10,341 nucleotides of DNA from Actinomycetes bacterium (GCA_021850345.1 JAJZMN010000163.1:13675-24015), one strand, 5' to 3'; counted from the stretch's first letter, positions 1-6,910 are shown. The notes: generated from the letters alone by a model not told the origin. Numbers and translations: made by a program.

Positions 1-1
1 C

Positions 2-133
2 ACCGGGCTCTCCCGGCGGGGCCCGGGGATCAAAGCGGTGCTCTCGTGGTTCTTGGGCTCCTGGGCGGGGCGGGCCCTCGTCCTGGCCGCCTGGGCCGGC
101 GTCGGTTGGCACCTGTTCTGCCAGCGGCCATGA
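2..133 (+). CDS. C-terminal fragment of a small membrane protein, DUF6186-like
   Basis: The frame is open from the left edge and ends in TGA, giving 43 residues of a protein that starts outside the window. The fragment has a basic stretch (SRRGPGIK), then a hydrophobic helix (ALVLAAWAGVGWHLF) and a short tail ending CQRP. The closing GWHLF pattern after one helix resembles my memory of the short actinobacterial DUF6186 proteins of unknown function. No catalytic or binding residue is visible. It converges on the minus-strand gene ending at 198, with a 64-bp gap holding no clear terminator. The coding call rests on composition and the helix; the family name is a tentative match. Confidence 0.55.
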   Translation, partial: TGLSRRGPGIKAVLSWFLGSWAGRALVLAAWAGVGWHLFCQRP

Positions 134-197
134 GGACTGCCGGACTGCCCAGGCATGCCCGCCGTGCCCGGGCCGCCAGGTCTCGAGCGAGCCGCCC

Positions 198-719
198 TCA
201 GGCCTCCGGCATCGGCGCTGTGTGACCGGCGTGAGCGCCGGGCTCGACCGGATGCTCGATCCCAAGACGAGCGTCGCGCAGGCGAGCCTGGAGACGGCTG
301 GGCACGACGATCGCCTGGTTCCGCACGTGGACGAACCACGCCGTCATCGCGAGCGCCCCCTGGATCCCTGCCCCTGCGAGGCCGAGGAAGATCAGCAAGC
401 CGAGCGTGAGGTAGGCGTTGTTCGGCCCCACCACTCGCTTGCCCAGGATCCAGGTGATCATCGCCATGACGAAGAACAAGAGCCCCCACCAGGAGCTGAA
501 CATGATGACCGCGGCGCGCGCAGTCCGCCGGTAGCCGCCGGAGAGCGATCGCAACGGCCCAGGGATGACCGCGCCGGCGATCGCGGCGAACACGAGGAGA
601 GCTCCACCGGCGACGACGCCGGGCCACCAGGTGTCGTCGTAGACCGCGACGGTCGCAAAGCTCATCGAACAGGCGAACACCACCGTGAGACCGATCAAGG
701 TCACGTACAGCTTGCGCAC
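198..719 (-). CDS. Hypothetical four-helix integral membrane protein
   Basis: This is a 173-residue protein that I do not recognise. It has four likely membrane helices at about residues 4-27, 33-54, 68-92 and 101-128, then a polar, His-containing tail (about 130-173) probably in the cytoplasm. A basic segment (SGGYRRTAR) between helices 2 and 3 suggests an inside loop. The start is a GTG with GAGGT at 728-732, 8 nt upstream, which supports it. The gene lies 62 bp downstream of the Nur-like regulator on the same strand, so the two may be co-transcribed. Its function could relate to metal handling only by that association; no metal-binding motif supports this. Confidence 0.75.
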   Translation of the reverse strand: MRKLYVTLIGLTVVFACSMSFATVAVYDDTWWPGVVAGGALLVFAAIAGAVIPGPLRSLSGGYRRTARAAVIMFSSWWGLLFFVMAMITWILGKRVVGPNNAYLTLGLLIFLGLAGAGIQGALAMTAWFVHVRNQAIVVPSRLQARLRDARLGIEHPVEPGAHAGHTAPMPEA

Positions 720-781
720 TACGGGTCACCTCGCCTTCGAACCGGACCGACAACTGCTACAGCTTGCCGTACCCGCAGCGG

Positions 782-1285
782 TCAGGCACATTCCGCGCAG
801 CGACCCAGGATGGCAAAGTGCCGGGGATCGATGGTGAACCCGTAGCGCTGCCGGGCCGCCCGGGCGAGCCCGGCGAACAGCTCGGCGGGTGCCTCATAGC
901 GTCGCCCGCAGCGTTCGCACAGGAGGTGAGCGTGGGCACTCGTCGCGAGCTGATAGGTCGCAGGGCCGTGCCCGAGATGGGTGTGGGCGATGACACCGAG
1001 CTCTTCGAGCTCCTCGAGGTTCCGATAGATCGTCGAGAGATGCACGTCGGGCGCGCGCGACTGCACCGCAGCTGCGAGCTCCTCGACGGAGCGATGATCG
1101 TGGGAGTCGAAGAGCACTTCGAGCAGGATTCGACGCGAGGCCGTCGCCCGCCCGCCGCGTGCCCTGAGGAGGGAGAGCACCTCGTCCACCGACCGCGGCG
1201 GGGCACTGCTTGGGCCCCGCCCAGCCACCGGCCGCTCTACGCGAGCGGCCGTGCTCGAGACAGGAGCCGCACCGGAGCTGGCCAC
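782..1285 (-). CDS. nur: Fur-family metalloregulator, Nur-like (nickel-responsive repressor)
   Basis: This is a 167-residue Fur-family protein. After a 30-residue Ala/Pro-rich extension come the winged-helix domain (about 33-110, recognition helix LSTIYRNLEELEELG) and the dimerisation domain (about 111-167). Two CXXC pairs, C123/C126 and C163/C166, would hold structural zinc. HTHLGHG (H101, H103) and RHFAILG (H156) line up with H70, H72 and H126, the nickel site of Streptomyces Nur as I recall it, and the flanking residues match Nur better than Fur or Zur. Of the second metal site, H64, H118 and H120 are present but the H86 equivalent is Ser116. The gene is divergent from a nickel/cobalt permease, which fits the assignment. 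GTG at 1285 is the first start in the frame and has a -10-like box 6 nt upstream; GTG at 1228 would give a 148-residue protein of more usual length. Confidence 0.88.
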   Translation of the reverse strand: MASSGAAPVSSTAARVERPVAGRGPSSAPPRSVDEVLSLLRARGGRATASRRILLEVLFDSHDHRSVEELAAAVQSRAPDVHLSTIYRNLEELEELGVIAHTHLGHGPATYQLATSAHAHLLCERCGRRYEAPAELFAGLARAARQRYGFTIDPRHFAILGRCAECA

Positions 1286-1291
1286 GCTCCC

Positions 1292-1297
1292 AGGTTA
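1292..1297 (-). promoter_or_regulatory. Candidate -10 box of the Nur-like gene (leaderless)
   Basis: On the minus strand TAACCT fits the actinobacterial TANNNT -10 pattern. It is followed by 6 nt and then the GTG start at 1285, which would put the transcription start at or next to the start codon. No convincing -35 box is seen. The intervening GGGAG is too close to the GTG to act as a normal Shine-Dalgarno sequence. The call is inferred from spacing alone. Confidence 0.35.
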
Positions 1298-1338
1298 GAC
1301 GTGCCAGGTCCTCGGAGAGGGCGAGGTACGGTCTCTTA

Positions 1339-1355
1339 TCGAGAGTGAGTCGCAA
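1339..1355. promoter_or_regulatory. Possible Nur-box-like operator
   Basis: The sequence TCGAGA-GTGAG-TCGCAA has the layout of the Streptomyces Nur box (TTGCAA, 5 bp, TTGCAA), with 8 of the 12 specified bases matching. It sits immediately upstream of the candidate -10 box of the nickel permease and between the two divergent genes, where a repressor site is expected. The match is weak, mostly in the right half-site, and the operator of a distant homologue could differ. Confidence 0.25.
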
Positions 1356-1360
1356 TTGGG

Positions 1361-1366
1361 TAGAGT
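1361..1366 (+). promoter_or_regulatory. Candidate -10 box of the nickel permease transcript
   Basis: TAGAGT fits TANNNT and is followed by exactly 6 nt and then the ATG at 1373, the geometry of a leaderless transcript. A perfect 8-bp palindrome, GTGCGCAC (1365-1372), overlaps the predicted transcription start and could be bound by a regulator. No good -35 hexamer is visible 16-19 bp upstream, as might be the case for a controlled promoter. Confidence 0.35.
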
Positions 1367-1372
1367 GCGCAC

Positions 1373-1435
1373 ATGGCACTGCCGACGGCTCCCCGATCGG
1401 AGGTTCCCCGACCGGCACAGCCACCGCTGCAGTGA
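1373..1435 (+). CDS. Possible 20-codon leader peptide ahead of the nickel permease
   Basis: ATG at 1373 opens a 20-codon frame that ends in TGA at 1433-1435. This stop overlaps the best permease start by 3 nt (GTGA at 1432-1435), a typical arrangement for translational coupling. The peptide would be Pro-rich (6 of 20 residues), with prolines at positions 4, 7, 12, 14, 17 and 18. It would start at the first base of a leaderless mRNA if the -10 box at 1361 is real. This could explain how the permease is translated, since no Shine-Dalgarno sequence precedes either candidate permease start. Alternatively it is a chance frame, and the permease starts at GTG 1345. Confidence 0.3.
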   Translation: MALPTAPRSEVPRPAQPPLQ

Positions 1436-2619
1436 CCCGGGTCCGCCATGCGCTCGCCTCGCTCTCGCCGAGCGAGCGGCTGAAGCTCGCCGGCATGGCT
1501 GCGGGGATCCTCAGCCTCTTCGTCGTCGGCGGCGTGCTGCTGCTCGCCGCCGCGCCGCACCATTACCGAGTGAGCCGCACCGACGTGTTCGGCGTCGGCA
1601 CCGGGCTCCTCGCCCTCACCCTGGGCATGCGCCACGCCTTCGACGCCGACCACATCTCGGCGATCGACAACACGACGCGTTCGCTCATGTCGGAGCGCAA
1701 GCGTCCCCTCTCGGTCGGTTTCTTCTTCGCCCTCGGCCACTCGAGCGTGGTGTTCGCGCTGGCGATCGCCCTCGGCATCGGGATGCGGGTCGTCGACGGT
1801 CAGGTGCAGCACGGCAGCTCGACCTTGCACCACGTCACCACGCTGGTCGGCACGCTCGTCTCGGGCGCGTTCCTCTATGCCATCGCCGCACTGAACGTCG
1901 TGATCCTGATCTCGATCGCTCGGGCGTTCGTCGCCATGCGGCGGGGGACCTACGACGAAGCCGAGCTCGAGCGCCAGCTCCAGCAGCGCGGCCTCATGAA
2001 CCGGTTCTTCGGCCCCCTCGCCCGCCGCATCGACCGGCCCTCGAAGATGTACCCGATCGGGGTCCTCTTCGGCCTTGGGTTCGATACCGCGACGGAGGTC
2101 GCGCTGCTCGTGCTCTCCGGTACGGCAGTCGCCAGCGGGCTCCCCTTCTGGGCGGTCCTCTCCCTGCCGCTGCTGTTTGCCGCAGGCATGACGCTGTTCG
2201 ACACGCTCGACGGCTGCTTCATGAACTTCGCCTACGGCTGGGCATTCGCGCGCCCGATCCGCAAGGTGTACTACAACCTCGTCATCACGGCGCTCTCCGT
2301 CGCCGTCGCCGTGCTGATCGGCACGATCGAGCTCGTCGGCCTCCTCGCCACCGAGCTCCACCTCACCACGGGCGCCTGGAGCGTGGCGAGCTCCTTCAGC
2401 ATCAACACGGCCGGCTTCGTCATCGTCGGCCTCTTCGTCGCCACCTGGGTGCTGTCCGCCCTCGTCTGGCGCTTCGGCCACCTCGAGGACCGATGGTCGG
2501 CTGGGCCACCCGGCCCCGACGACGCCCAGCTCGGCGCGGCGGCTCCCGACGGCGCGGCGCCTCCCGACGGCGCGGCGCGCGATCAGTACGTCACGAGCGC
2601 CAGCGCGAACCCGTCGTAG
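1432..2619 (+). CDS. NiCoT-family nickel/cobalt permease
   Basis: This inner-membrane secondary transporter takes up Ni2+ and/or Co2+ for metalloenzymes. From GTG 1432 it has 395 residues and about eight helices. All NiCoT signatures are visible: RHAFDADHI (67-75) in helix II, the metal-recognition motif; FFALGHSSVV (98-107); LGFDTATE (215-222); and GMTLFDTLDG (252-261). A charged loop (about 165-205) separates the two halves. The C-terminal tail is Pro/Asp/Ala-rich and includes a duplicated PDGAAP unit. The gene is divergent from a Nur-like regulator, so repression under nickel excess is likely. GTG 1345 in the same frame would add 29 residues lacking family character, and no start has a clear Shine-Dalgarno sequence. 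The 3' end overlaps the convergent methyltransferase gene by 37 bp. Ni and Co preference cannot be told apart here. Confidence 0.93.
   Translation: MTRVRHALASLSPSERLKLAGMAAGILSLFVVGGVLLLAAAPHHYRVSRTDVFGVGTGLLALTLGMRHAFDADHISAIDNTTRSLMSERKRPLSVGFFFALGHSSVVFALAIALGIGMRVVDGQVQHGSSTLHHVTTLVGTLVSGAFLYAIAALNVVILISIARAFVAMRRGTYDEAELERQLQQRGLMNRFFGPLARRIDRPSKMYPIGVLFGLGFDTATEVALLVLSGTAVASGLPFWAVLSLPLLFAAGMTLFDTLDGCFMNFAYGWAFARPIRKVYYNLVITALSVAVAVLIGTIELVGLLATELHLTTGAWSVASSFSINTAGFVIVGLFVATWVLSALVWRFGHLEDRWSAGPPGPDDAQLGAAAPDGAAPPDGAARDQYVTSASANPS
2543..2578. repeat. Two perfect 18-bp tandem copies in the permease tail
   Basis: The unit CTCCCGACGGCGCGGCGC occurs at 2543-2560 and again at 2561-2578 without a mismatch. 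It is in frame and encodes a doubled six-residue unit (PDGAAP) in the hydrophilic C-terminal tail of the NiCoT permease. Being a multiple of three, gain or loss of a copy would not break the gene. It looks like a recent slippage duplication. Confidence 0.85.
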
Positions 2620-3251
2620 CCTCGGATCCCCACCGTCTGGATCGTCGTCGCGACGAGCCGGGGCTCACCTGCGATCACGTCGAGTGCTGCCCTCGTGCCC
2701 TGGATCCCCCACTCGTCGTCGCCGTCGTCGATGACTTGGCCGCCGCGCACCATGTTGTCGAGCACGAGCAGCGTGCCCGGGCGTGACAGCGCGAGCGACT
2801 GGGTGACGTAGTCGGGGTAGCCGCTTTTGTCCGCGTCGATGAAGACGAGATCGAAGGGCGTCTCCCCCGCCTCCCGCATCGCTGCGAGCGACTCGCTCGC
2901 CGGTCCGACGCGAAGATCGACCGCATCGGCAACCCCCGCCTGCTCGAAATTGCCGCGCGCGACCTCGGCGTGGTGCGCGTCCACCTCCAAGGTGACGAGC
3001 GTCCCGCCAGGCTCGAGGCCCCGCGCCATCCAGATCCCGCTGTAGCCGCCGAGAGTCCCGATCTCGAGGACACGGCGCGCCCGTAACGCCCGGACGAGGA
3101 TCTGCAGCAGGCTTCCCTCCATCGCCGACACGCTGATCGGTGGCAGTCCCGCCGACGCGGCGCGCTGCTCCACCGCTGCCAGGGTGGGATCGTCGGGAAG
3201 GAGCTTGCGGGTGAGAAAGTCGTCCACCGCTTGCCAGCGCGCGTCGGTCAT
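2583..3251 (-). CDS. SAM-dependent O-methyltransferase (Methyltransf_3 / CCoAOMT-like)
   Basis: This 222-residue cytoplasmic enzyme should transfer a methyl group from SAM to a hydroxyl of a small, probably catechol-like, substrate with a divalent cation. The Rossmann SAM motif VLEIGTLGGYSG is at 61-72, the acidic residue after strand 2 is in TLEVD (87-91), FDLVFIDADK is at 133-142 and LLVLDNMVRGG at 161-171. D139, D165 and N166 match the metal-binding Asp-Asp-Asn set of this family. The length is typical. The ATG at 3251 has GGAGG only 2 nt upstream, an unusually short gap, but no better start exists. It follows the MFS transporter gene by 42 bp on the same strand, probably as an operon. The physiological substrate is unknown. 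Confidence 0.9.
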   Translation of the reverse strand: MTDARWQAVDDFLTRKLLPDDPTLAAVEQRAASAGLPPISVSAMEGSLLQILVRALRARRVLEIGTLGGYSGIWMARGLEPGGTLVTLEVDAHHAEVARGNFEQAGVADAVDLRVGPASESLAAMREAGETPFDLVFIDADKSGYPDYVTQSLALSRPGTLLVLDNMVRGGQVIDDGDDEWGIQGTRAALDVIAGEPRLVATTIQTVGIRGYDGFALALVTY

Positions 3252-3293
3252 GGCCTCCTTCGTACCCGATCGAGGTGGTCGCGCGCTCGCGCG

Positions 3294-4646
3294 TCAGGTC
3301 CCCTCGGCCACCAAGGTGCCCTCGCTGGCCATCGGGCGCCCTACGCGGCCCGGGACGCGGCGCCAGCATGCCGCGACCCCGACCACGATCGCGACGCAGC
3401 ACGCCGCCGCGCTCACGAACGGCAGCCACGCCGCCACCCCGAAGAGCACGCCCGCGCAGGCCGCCGCCAGCGCGGTCGTGGCGGTCTGACTGGCCGCGAA
3501 GCTGCCCTGGGCGTGGCCGTGTCGCTCTGGCGCCGTCGCCTCGCCGAGCAACGACTGGCAGGCCGGAAGGGCGATCGAAAAGCCGAGAGACTCCCACACC
3601 CCGAGCGCCATCAACACGACGTAACCGGGCAAGAACGGGTACGTCGCGCAGAACGCCACCGACCACAGGAGCGATGCCACCGCGAGCCAGCGCCGGTCCA
3701 GGTGGTCTGCGAGCCATCCGGCAGGACGGGACATGAGCGCGAAGGGCAGCGCGAACAGGGTCCAGCTGATGCCGATCTCCCACTGCGACGCCCCATGGCG
3801 GGTCATGAGCAGCGTCCAGCAGGACTCGTACACCCCTGAGGTCACCCCGATCATGCCGCCGGCGAGGAGCGCGCCGAGGACCGCTCGCCGCGCAGCCTGT
3901 GCGCCAATGGTCGACGGCACGCCGGCCGGCACGGCCACCTCGGTCGCTGCCTCGCCCGATACGACGACCAACGGGCGCGCGTCGGCGCCCCAGCGGCCAC
4001 CCTCTCGACCCCCGTGTCCCAGCGCAGCGCTGCCGATGACGGCGTCCGGTGCGTCCCGCCGCCATGCAGCCCACACCGGGCCGACCGCCGCGACGGCGGC
4101 CACCGCTGCGGCGACGAAGAGCCACCGCATCGCACCGACGCCGGCGAGGCTCCCGAGCGCCGGCCCGACAGCGAGCCCGCCGAGCTGCGCGCCGTAGAGC
4201 CTGCCAGCCGCGCGGCCGCGGTGGCTGAGTGGCACGCTCGTAGAGACCGCGGCGAGGGCAGCCACCATGGCACCACCCGCGCCGGCACCCTGAAGCCCGC
4301 GGTAGGCGACCTCGAGCCCCGGCGGTGCCGGAACGACGAACAAGACGCTGCCGAGCGCGTAGACGAGGAGCCCCCCGACGAGCACCGGCAGACGTCCGAG
4401 ACTGTCGGAGAGCCGACCCGCCAGGTACTGGCAGGCGAACGCGCCGGCGAAGTACGCGGCCATGACCGCGCCCACCACGAAGTCGGACCCGCCGCGCTCC
4501 TTCACGTAGAGGGGGAGCAGGGGCAGCAGGGCGCCCGCGCCGACCCACTGGAGGACGACTGCGACCGAGAGCGACCGCACGAGCCCCGTCGCGCGCAGCG
4601 GTCCATGGGCGCGCGCGTCGTCTCGGCGTTCGAAGGGCGCGTGCAC
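3294..4646 (-). CDS. Major facilitator superfamily transporter, drug-efflux type
   Basis: This 12-helix inner-membrane secondary transporter has 450 residues from GTG 4646. Helix 1 begins near residue 26 (VAVVLQWVGAGALLPLLPLYV). GRLSDSLGRLPVL (77-89) is the MFS motif A in the loop between helices 2 and 3, and GWLADHLDRRW is its degenerate counterpart in the second half. A long hydrophilic loop rich in Gly and Arg separates the halves. The pattern fits the DHA1-like drug/metabolite exporters, but the substrate cannot be read. GTG 4580 would give 428 residues and starts just before helix 1; neither start has a good ribosome site. The gene is divergent from the M48 peptidase and followed by the O-methyltransferase, so a shared job in modifying and exporting a compound is conceivable. 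Confidence 0.88.
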   Translation of the reverse strand: MHAPFERRDDARAHGPLRATGLVRSLSVAVVLQWVGAGALLPLLPLYVKERGGSDFVVGAVMAAYFAGAFACQYLAGRLSDSLGRLPVLVGGLLVYALGSVLFVVPAPPGLEVAYRGLQGAGAGGAMVAALAAVSTSVPLSHRGRAAGRLYGAQLGGLAVGPALGSLAGVGAMRWLFVAAAVAAVAAVGPVWAAWRRDAPDAVIGSAALGHGGREGGRWGADARPLVVVSGEAATEVAVPAGVPSTIGAQAARRAVLGALLAGGMIGVTSGVYESCWTLLMTRHGASQWEIGISWTLFALPFALMSRPAGWLADHLDRRWLAVASLLWSVAFCATYPFLPGYVVLMALGVWESLGFSIALPACQSLLGEATAPERHGHAQGSFAASQTATTALAAACAGVLFGVAAWLPFVSAAACCVAIVVGVAACWRRVPGRVGRPMASEGTLVAEGT

Positions 4647-4742
4647 CCCCAGATCATGCCTGCCACCGGCAGCTCCGCCCGCGACGACGGCCACACGACA
4701 GGCGCCGGCGGTACGCTGCCGGGACCGGCGCGAGGAAGCGAG

Positions 4743-5753
4743 GTGAACGCGTTGAGCGAGATCGAGACGTCCTACCGCTACGAACAGATCAGCCCGAAGG
4801 CATACGAGCATCCTGCCGACCGAGCCGCCACGTCCGCGCTGCACGCCGTGCCGCTGCTCGATACCGTCATCAAGCGCCTCATCGACCTCGGTCACGAGAA
4901 GCGGCTACGCCAGGTCGTCCGAGGCAATGCCGTGAAGGTCGGGCCCGACCAGCTCCCCGAGATCTGGCGACGCTACGTCCAGGTGTCCTCGGTCCTGGAC
5001 CTGCCCGCGACGCCCGATCTCTTCGTCTACAACCAGGCCGACGTGAACGCCATGACGCTCGGCGCGAACAAGCCCATCGTGGTCGTGAACTCCTCGCTCG
5101 TCTCGAGCTACACGATCGACGAGGTCCAGACCGTCCTGGCGCACGAGGCCGGTCACGTGCTCTCCGAGCACTACTACTACACGACCGCCCTGGTCCTCCT
5201 GGGCCAGTTCGTGAACGGATCGCTCCCCAAGTCCCTTCTGCTCGGCCTTCCTGCTCGAGCGATCTACTACGCGCTCCTCGAGTGGGCACGAGCGGCAGAG
5301 CTGTCTTCAGACCGCGCCGCGGCGCTCGTACGCGCCGATCCGCTGGACCCCTGCCGCGTGATGATGCGCATGGCCGGCGGGGCGCTCCCCGGTATGGACT
5401 TCGAGGCGTTCTTGAAGCAGTGCACCGAGTACCAGGGCGAGGACGACCTGTTCTCGCGGCATGCCCGCTTCTGGGCGGAGCTGAAGCTCGACCACCCCTT
5501 CGCCGTGCGCCGGGTGAAGGAGCTCGTCGAATGGGTGCAGTCCGGCGAGTACGACAGGATCCGCGCCGGCTCCTACCCTCGACGTGGCCACGAACCGGCG
5601 CCTTCCGCCGAATTCCAGGCTGCCGTCGACGCCTACAAGGCGAAGTTCACGCGCTTCTTCGAACGGACCGCGGGCGATGTCCAGCGTCTTGGCCGCCAAC
5701 TCAGCGACTGGCTCAAGACCCGGGTGCCCGCCAGCGGCACAGAGGAGGAGTGA
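4743..5753 (+). CDS. M48-family zinc metallopeptidase (HtpX/Ste24-related)
   Basis: This 336-residue protein has the zinc signature HEAGH at 134-138 (two His ligands plus catalytic Glu135) and the third ligand Glu186 in AELSSDRAA. VNAMTLGANKPIVVVNSSLV, upstream of HEAGH, is the usual M48 edge-strand region. Between the His and Glu ligands lies a hydrophobic stretch of about 30 residues (148-178) that could form a membrane hairpin. No N-terminal signal or helix is seen, unlike HtpX. The C-terminal part (about 230-336) is charged and helical and includes HPFAVRRVKEL, a segment I associate with actinobacterial M48 homologues. GTG 4743 has GAGGA 6 nt upstream; TTG 4752 with GAGGTG is an equal alternative. 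TACGCT at 4712-4717 is a weak -10 candidate. A role in membrane-protein quality control is inferred only from the family. Confidence 0.92.
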   Translation: MNALSEIETSYRYEQISPKAYEHPADRAATSALHAVPLLDTVIKRLIDLGHEKRLRQVVRGNAVKVGPDQLPEIWRRYVQVSSVLDLPATPDLFVYNQADVNAMTLGANKPIVVVNSSLVSSYTIDEVQTVLAHEAGHVLSEHYYYTTALVLLGQFVNGSLPKSLLLGLPARAIYYALLEWARAAELSSDRAAALVRADPLDPCRVMMRMAGGALPGMDFEAFLKQCTEYQGEDDLFSRHARFWAELKLDHPFAVRRVKELVEWVQSGEYDRIRAGSYPRRGHEPAPSAEFQAAVDAYKAKFTRFFERTAGDVQRLGRQLSDWLKTRVPASGTEEE

Positions 5754-5803
5754 GCGCCTCGCGTCGGTCGTTTCGAGCCCTGGACCCGAGCCTCCAATGG
5801 CGC

Positions 5804-6910
5804 TCAATGCCGAGGTGGGTGGGTGTCTCGTTGCTCCTCAGCCGATGCGCCGTTGCGACTCGCGGCCGTGGATACACCGACGACAGGCTGCGCTGGACTC
5901 GACGAGCGTGCAAGTGCCTCGCGGGCGGCCGCAGCGCGGGCGGCCTCCGCCTTCCCCATGGCTTCGAGCGACGGCACCATGTAGCCGACACCGGCAGCGA
6001 CGACACCGATCAGCATGAGAGCCATCCCGAGCAAGCGCGACGACTGGAACGTGGCGCACACACCTCCGGCAAGGCCCACGAGCACGCCGGCAGCCCCCAT
6101 CACCGCCCCGATCCGGGCCATGCGGCCCGTGACCGACGACAAGAGGAGCACGACCACCGCGCCGACGCCAAGCGCGATGCCCACCGCGCCGTGCGCCGCG
6201 TAGAGCACCGTTCCCTTTGCCGGCAGCAAGGCGTTCGGCCGCTCGAAGGGAACGGTCACGATCGCGGTGATGCCGAGGACGAGCTCGGCCGCGACGAGGA
6301 TCGCCATCGAGCTCCAGACCCGGCGCACCGTCTTCTCGGCGAGCATGAGGCTGCGGGGCTCGGTGACCACCTGCAAGTCGGGCCGGAGGGTCGCGACGTG
6401 GACGAGCGCGTTGTAGGTGAGCAGCGAGATGCCCAGATGCATGACCATCAGCGCCACGACACCTCTGAGCGCCTCGCCTGCGAGGAAGAGCCCGACATCG
6501 GGGAGCCACAACACGAGCACCACGACGATCGCGGCGCGAAAGAACAGCCATCTGGGAGTCGAGCTGACGACTGCGACGAACGGCCACGCCGCACACGCGG
6601 CGACCACGCCGATGACGGTCAAGGTCGCGTAGTCGGCGACGTGGAAGGGCGAGAAGCTGTGCAGCGCCGGGTACGTCGAAATGGCGATGCGCACGCAGAG
6701 CTCGTCGAAGGCGAGCGCGGCCACGACCGAGATGACGGTCGCAAGCACCAGTCTCGGCTTCGACGGCGGCCGGTAGCGGGGCGCGAAGTCGATGTGGGCG
6801 GCGCGCCGGAACCGCACCAGCCATTTCGGTTCCTGGCCCGGCGCAACGGTGCCCTCGCAGGGCGCGACGGCACCCCGGCGCTGCGGCCCCGGCGGGCTCT
6901 CGGGGTCCAT
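5804..6910 (-). CDS. Eight-helix membrane protein with DUF6069-like N-terminal half
   Basis: This 368-residue protein has a hydrophilic start (1-50) and two blocks of four helices: about 55-72, 92-112, 122-142 and 150-172, then 198-220, 236-258, 266-286 and 292-312. The first block, with LPDVGLFLAG (136-145) and MVMHLGISLL (155-164), resembles the four-helix DUF6069 family, which has a PD motif before the last helix and a conserved His in it. The second block matches nothing I know. The C-terminal tail (317-368) is an Ala/Glu/Arg-rich helix and then disordered. The start is the only ATG before the helices; it lacks a Shine-Dalgarno sequence, although TGCAAT lies 6 nt upstream. The gene converges on the M48 gene with a 50-bp gap. 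The function is unknown. Confidence 0.78.
   Translation of the reverse strand: MDPESPPGPQRRGAVAPCEGTVAPGQEPKWLVRFRRAAHIDFAPRYRPPSKPRLVLATVISVVAALAFDELCVRIAISTYPALHSFSPFHVADYATLTVIGVVAACAAWPFVAVVSSTPRWLFFRAAIVVVLVLWLPDVGLFLAGEALRGVVALMVMHLGISLLTYNALVHVATLRPDLQVVTEPRSLMLAEKTVRRVWSSMAILVAAELVLGITAIVTVPFERPNALLPAKGTVLYAAHGAVGIALGVGAVVVLLLSSVTGRMARIGAVMGAAGVLVGLAGGVCATFQSSRLLGMALMLIGVVAAGVGYMVPSLEAMGKAEAARAAAAREALARSSSPAQPVVGVSTAASRNGASAEEQRDTHPPRH

Noticed and set aside
1336..2481. 381-residue minus-strand open frame opposite the NiCoT gene
   Set aside because: Composition is almost only charged residues, Gly and Ala, with no fold; the opposite strand encodes a protein with all NiCoT motifs.
2665..4548. 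627-residue minus-strand open frame
   Set aside because: It overlaps the methyltransferase and MFS genes in another frame and is extremely Arg/Gly-rich, as expected of a GC-rich shadow.
5754..5803. Intrinsic terminator between the convergent M48 and membrane-protein genes
   Set aside because: No stable stem followed by a T-run is visible on either strand.
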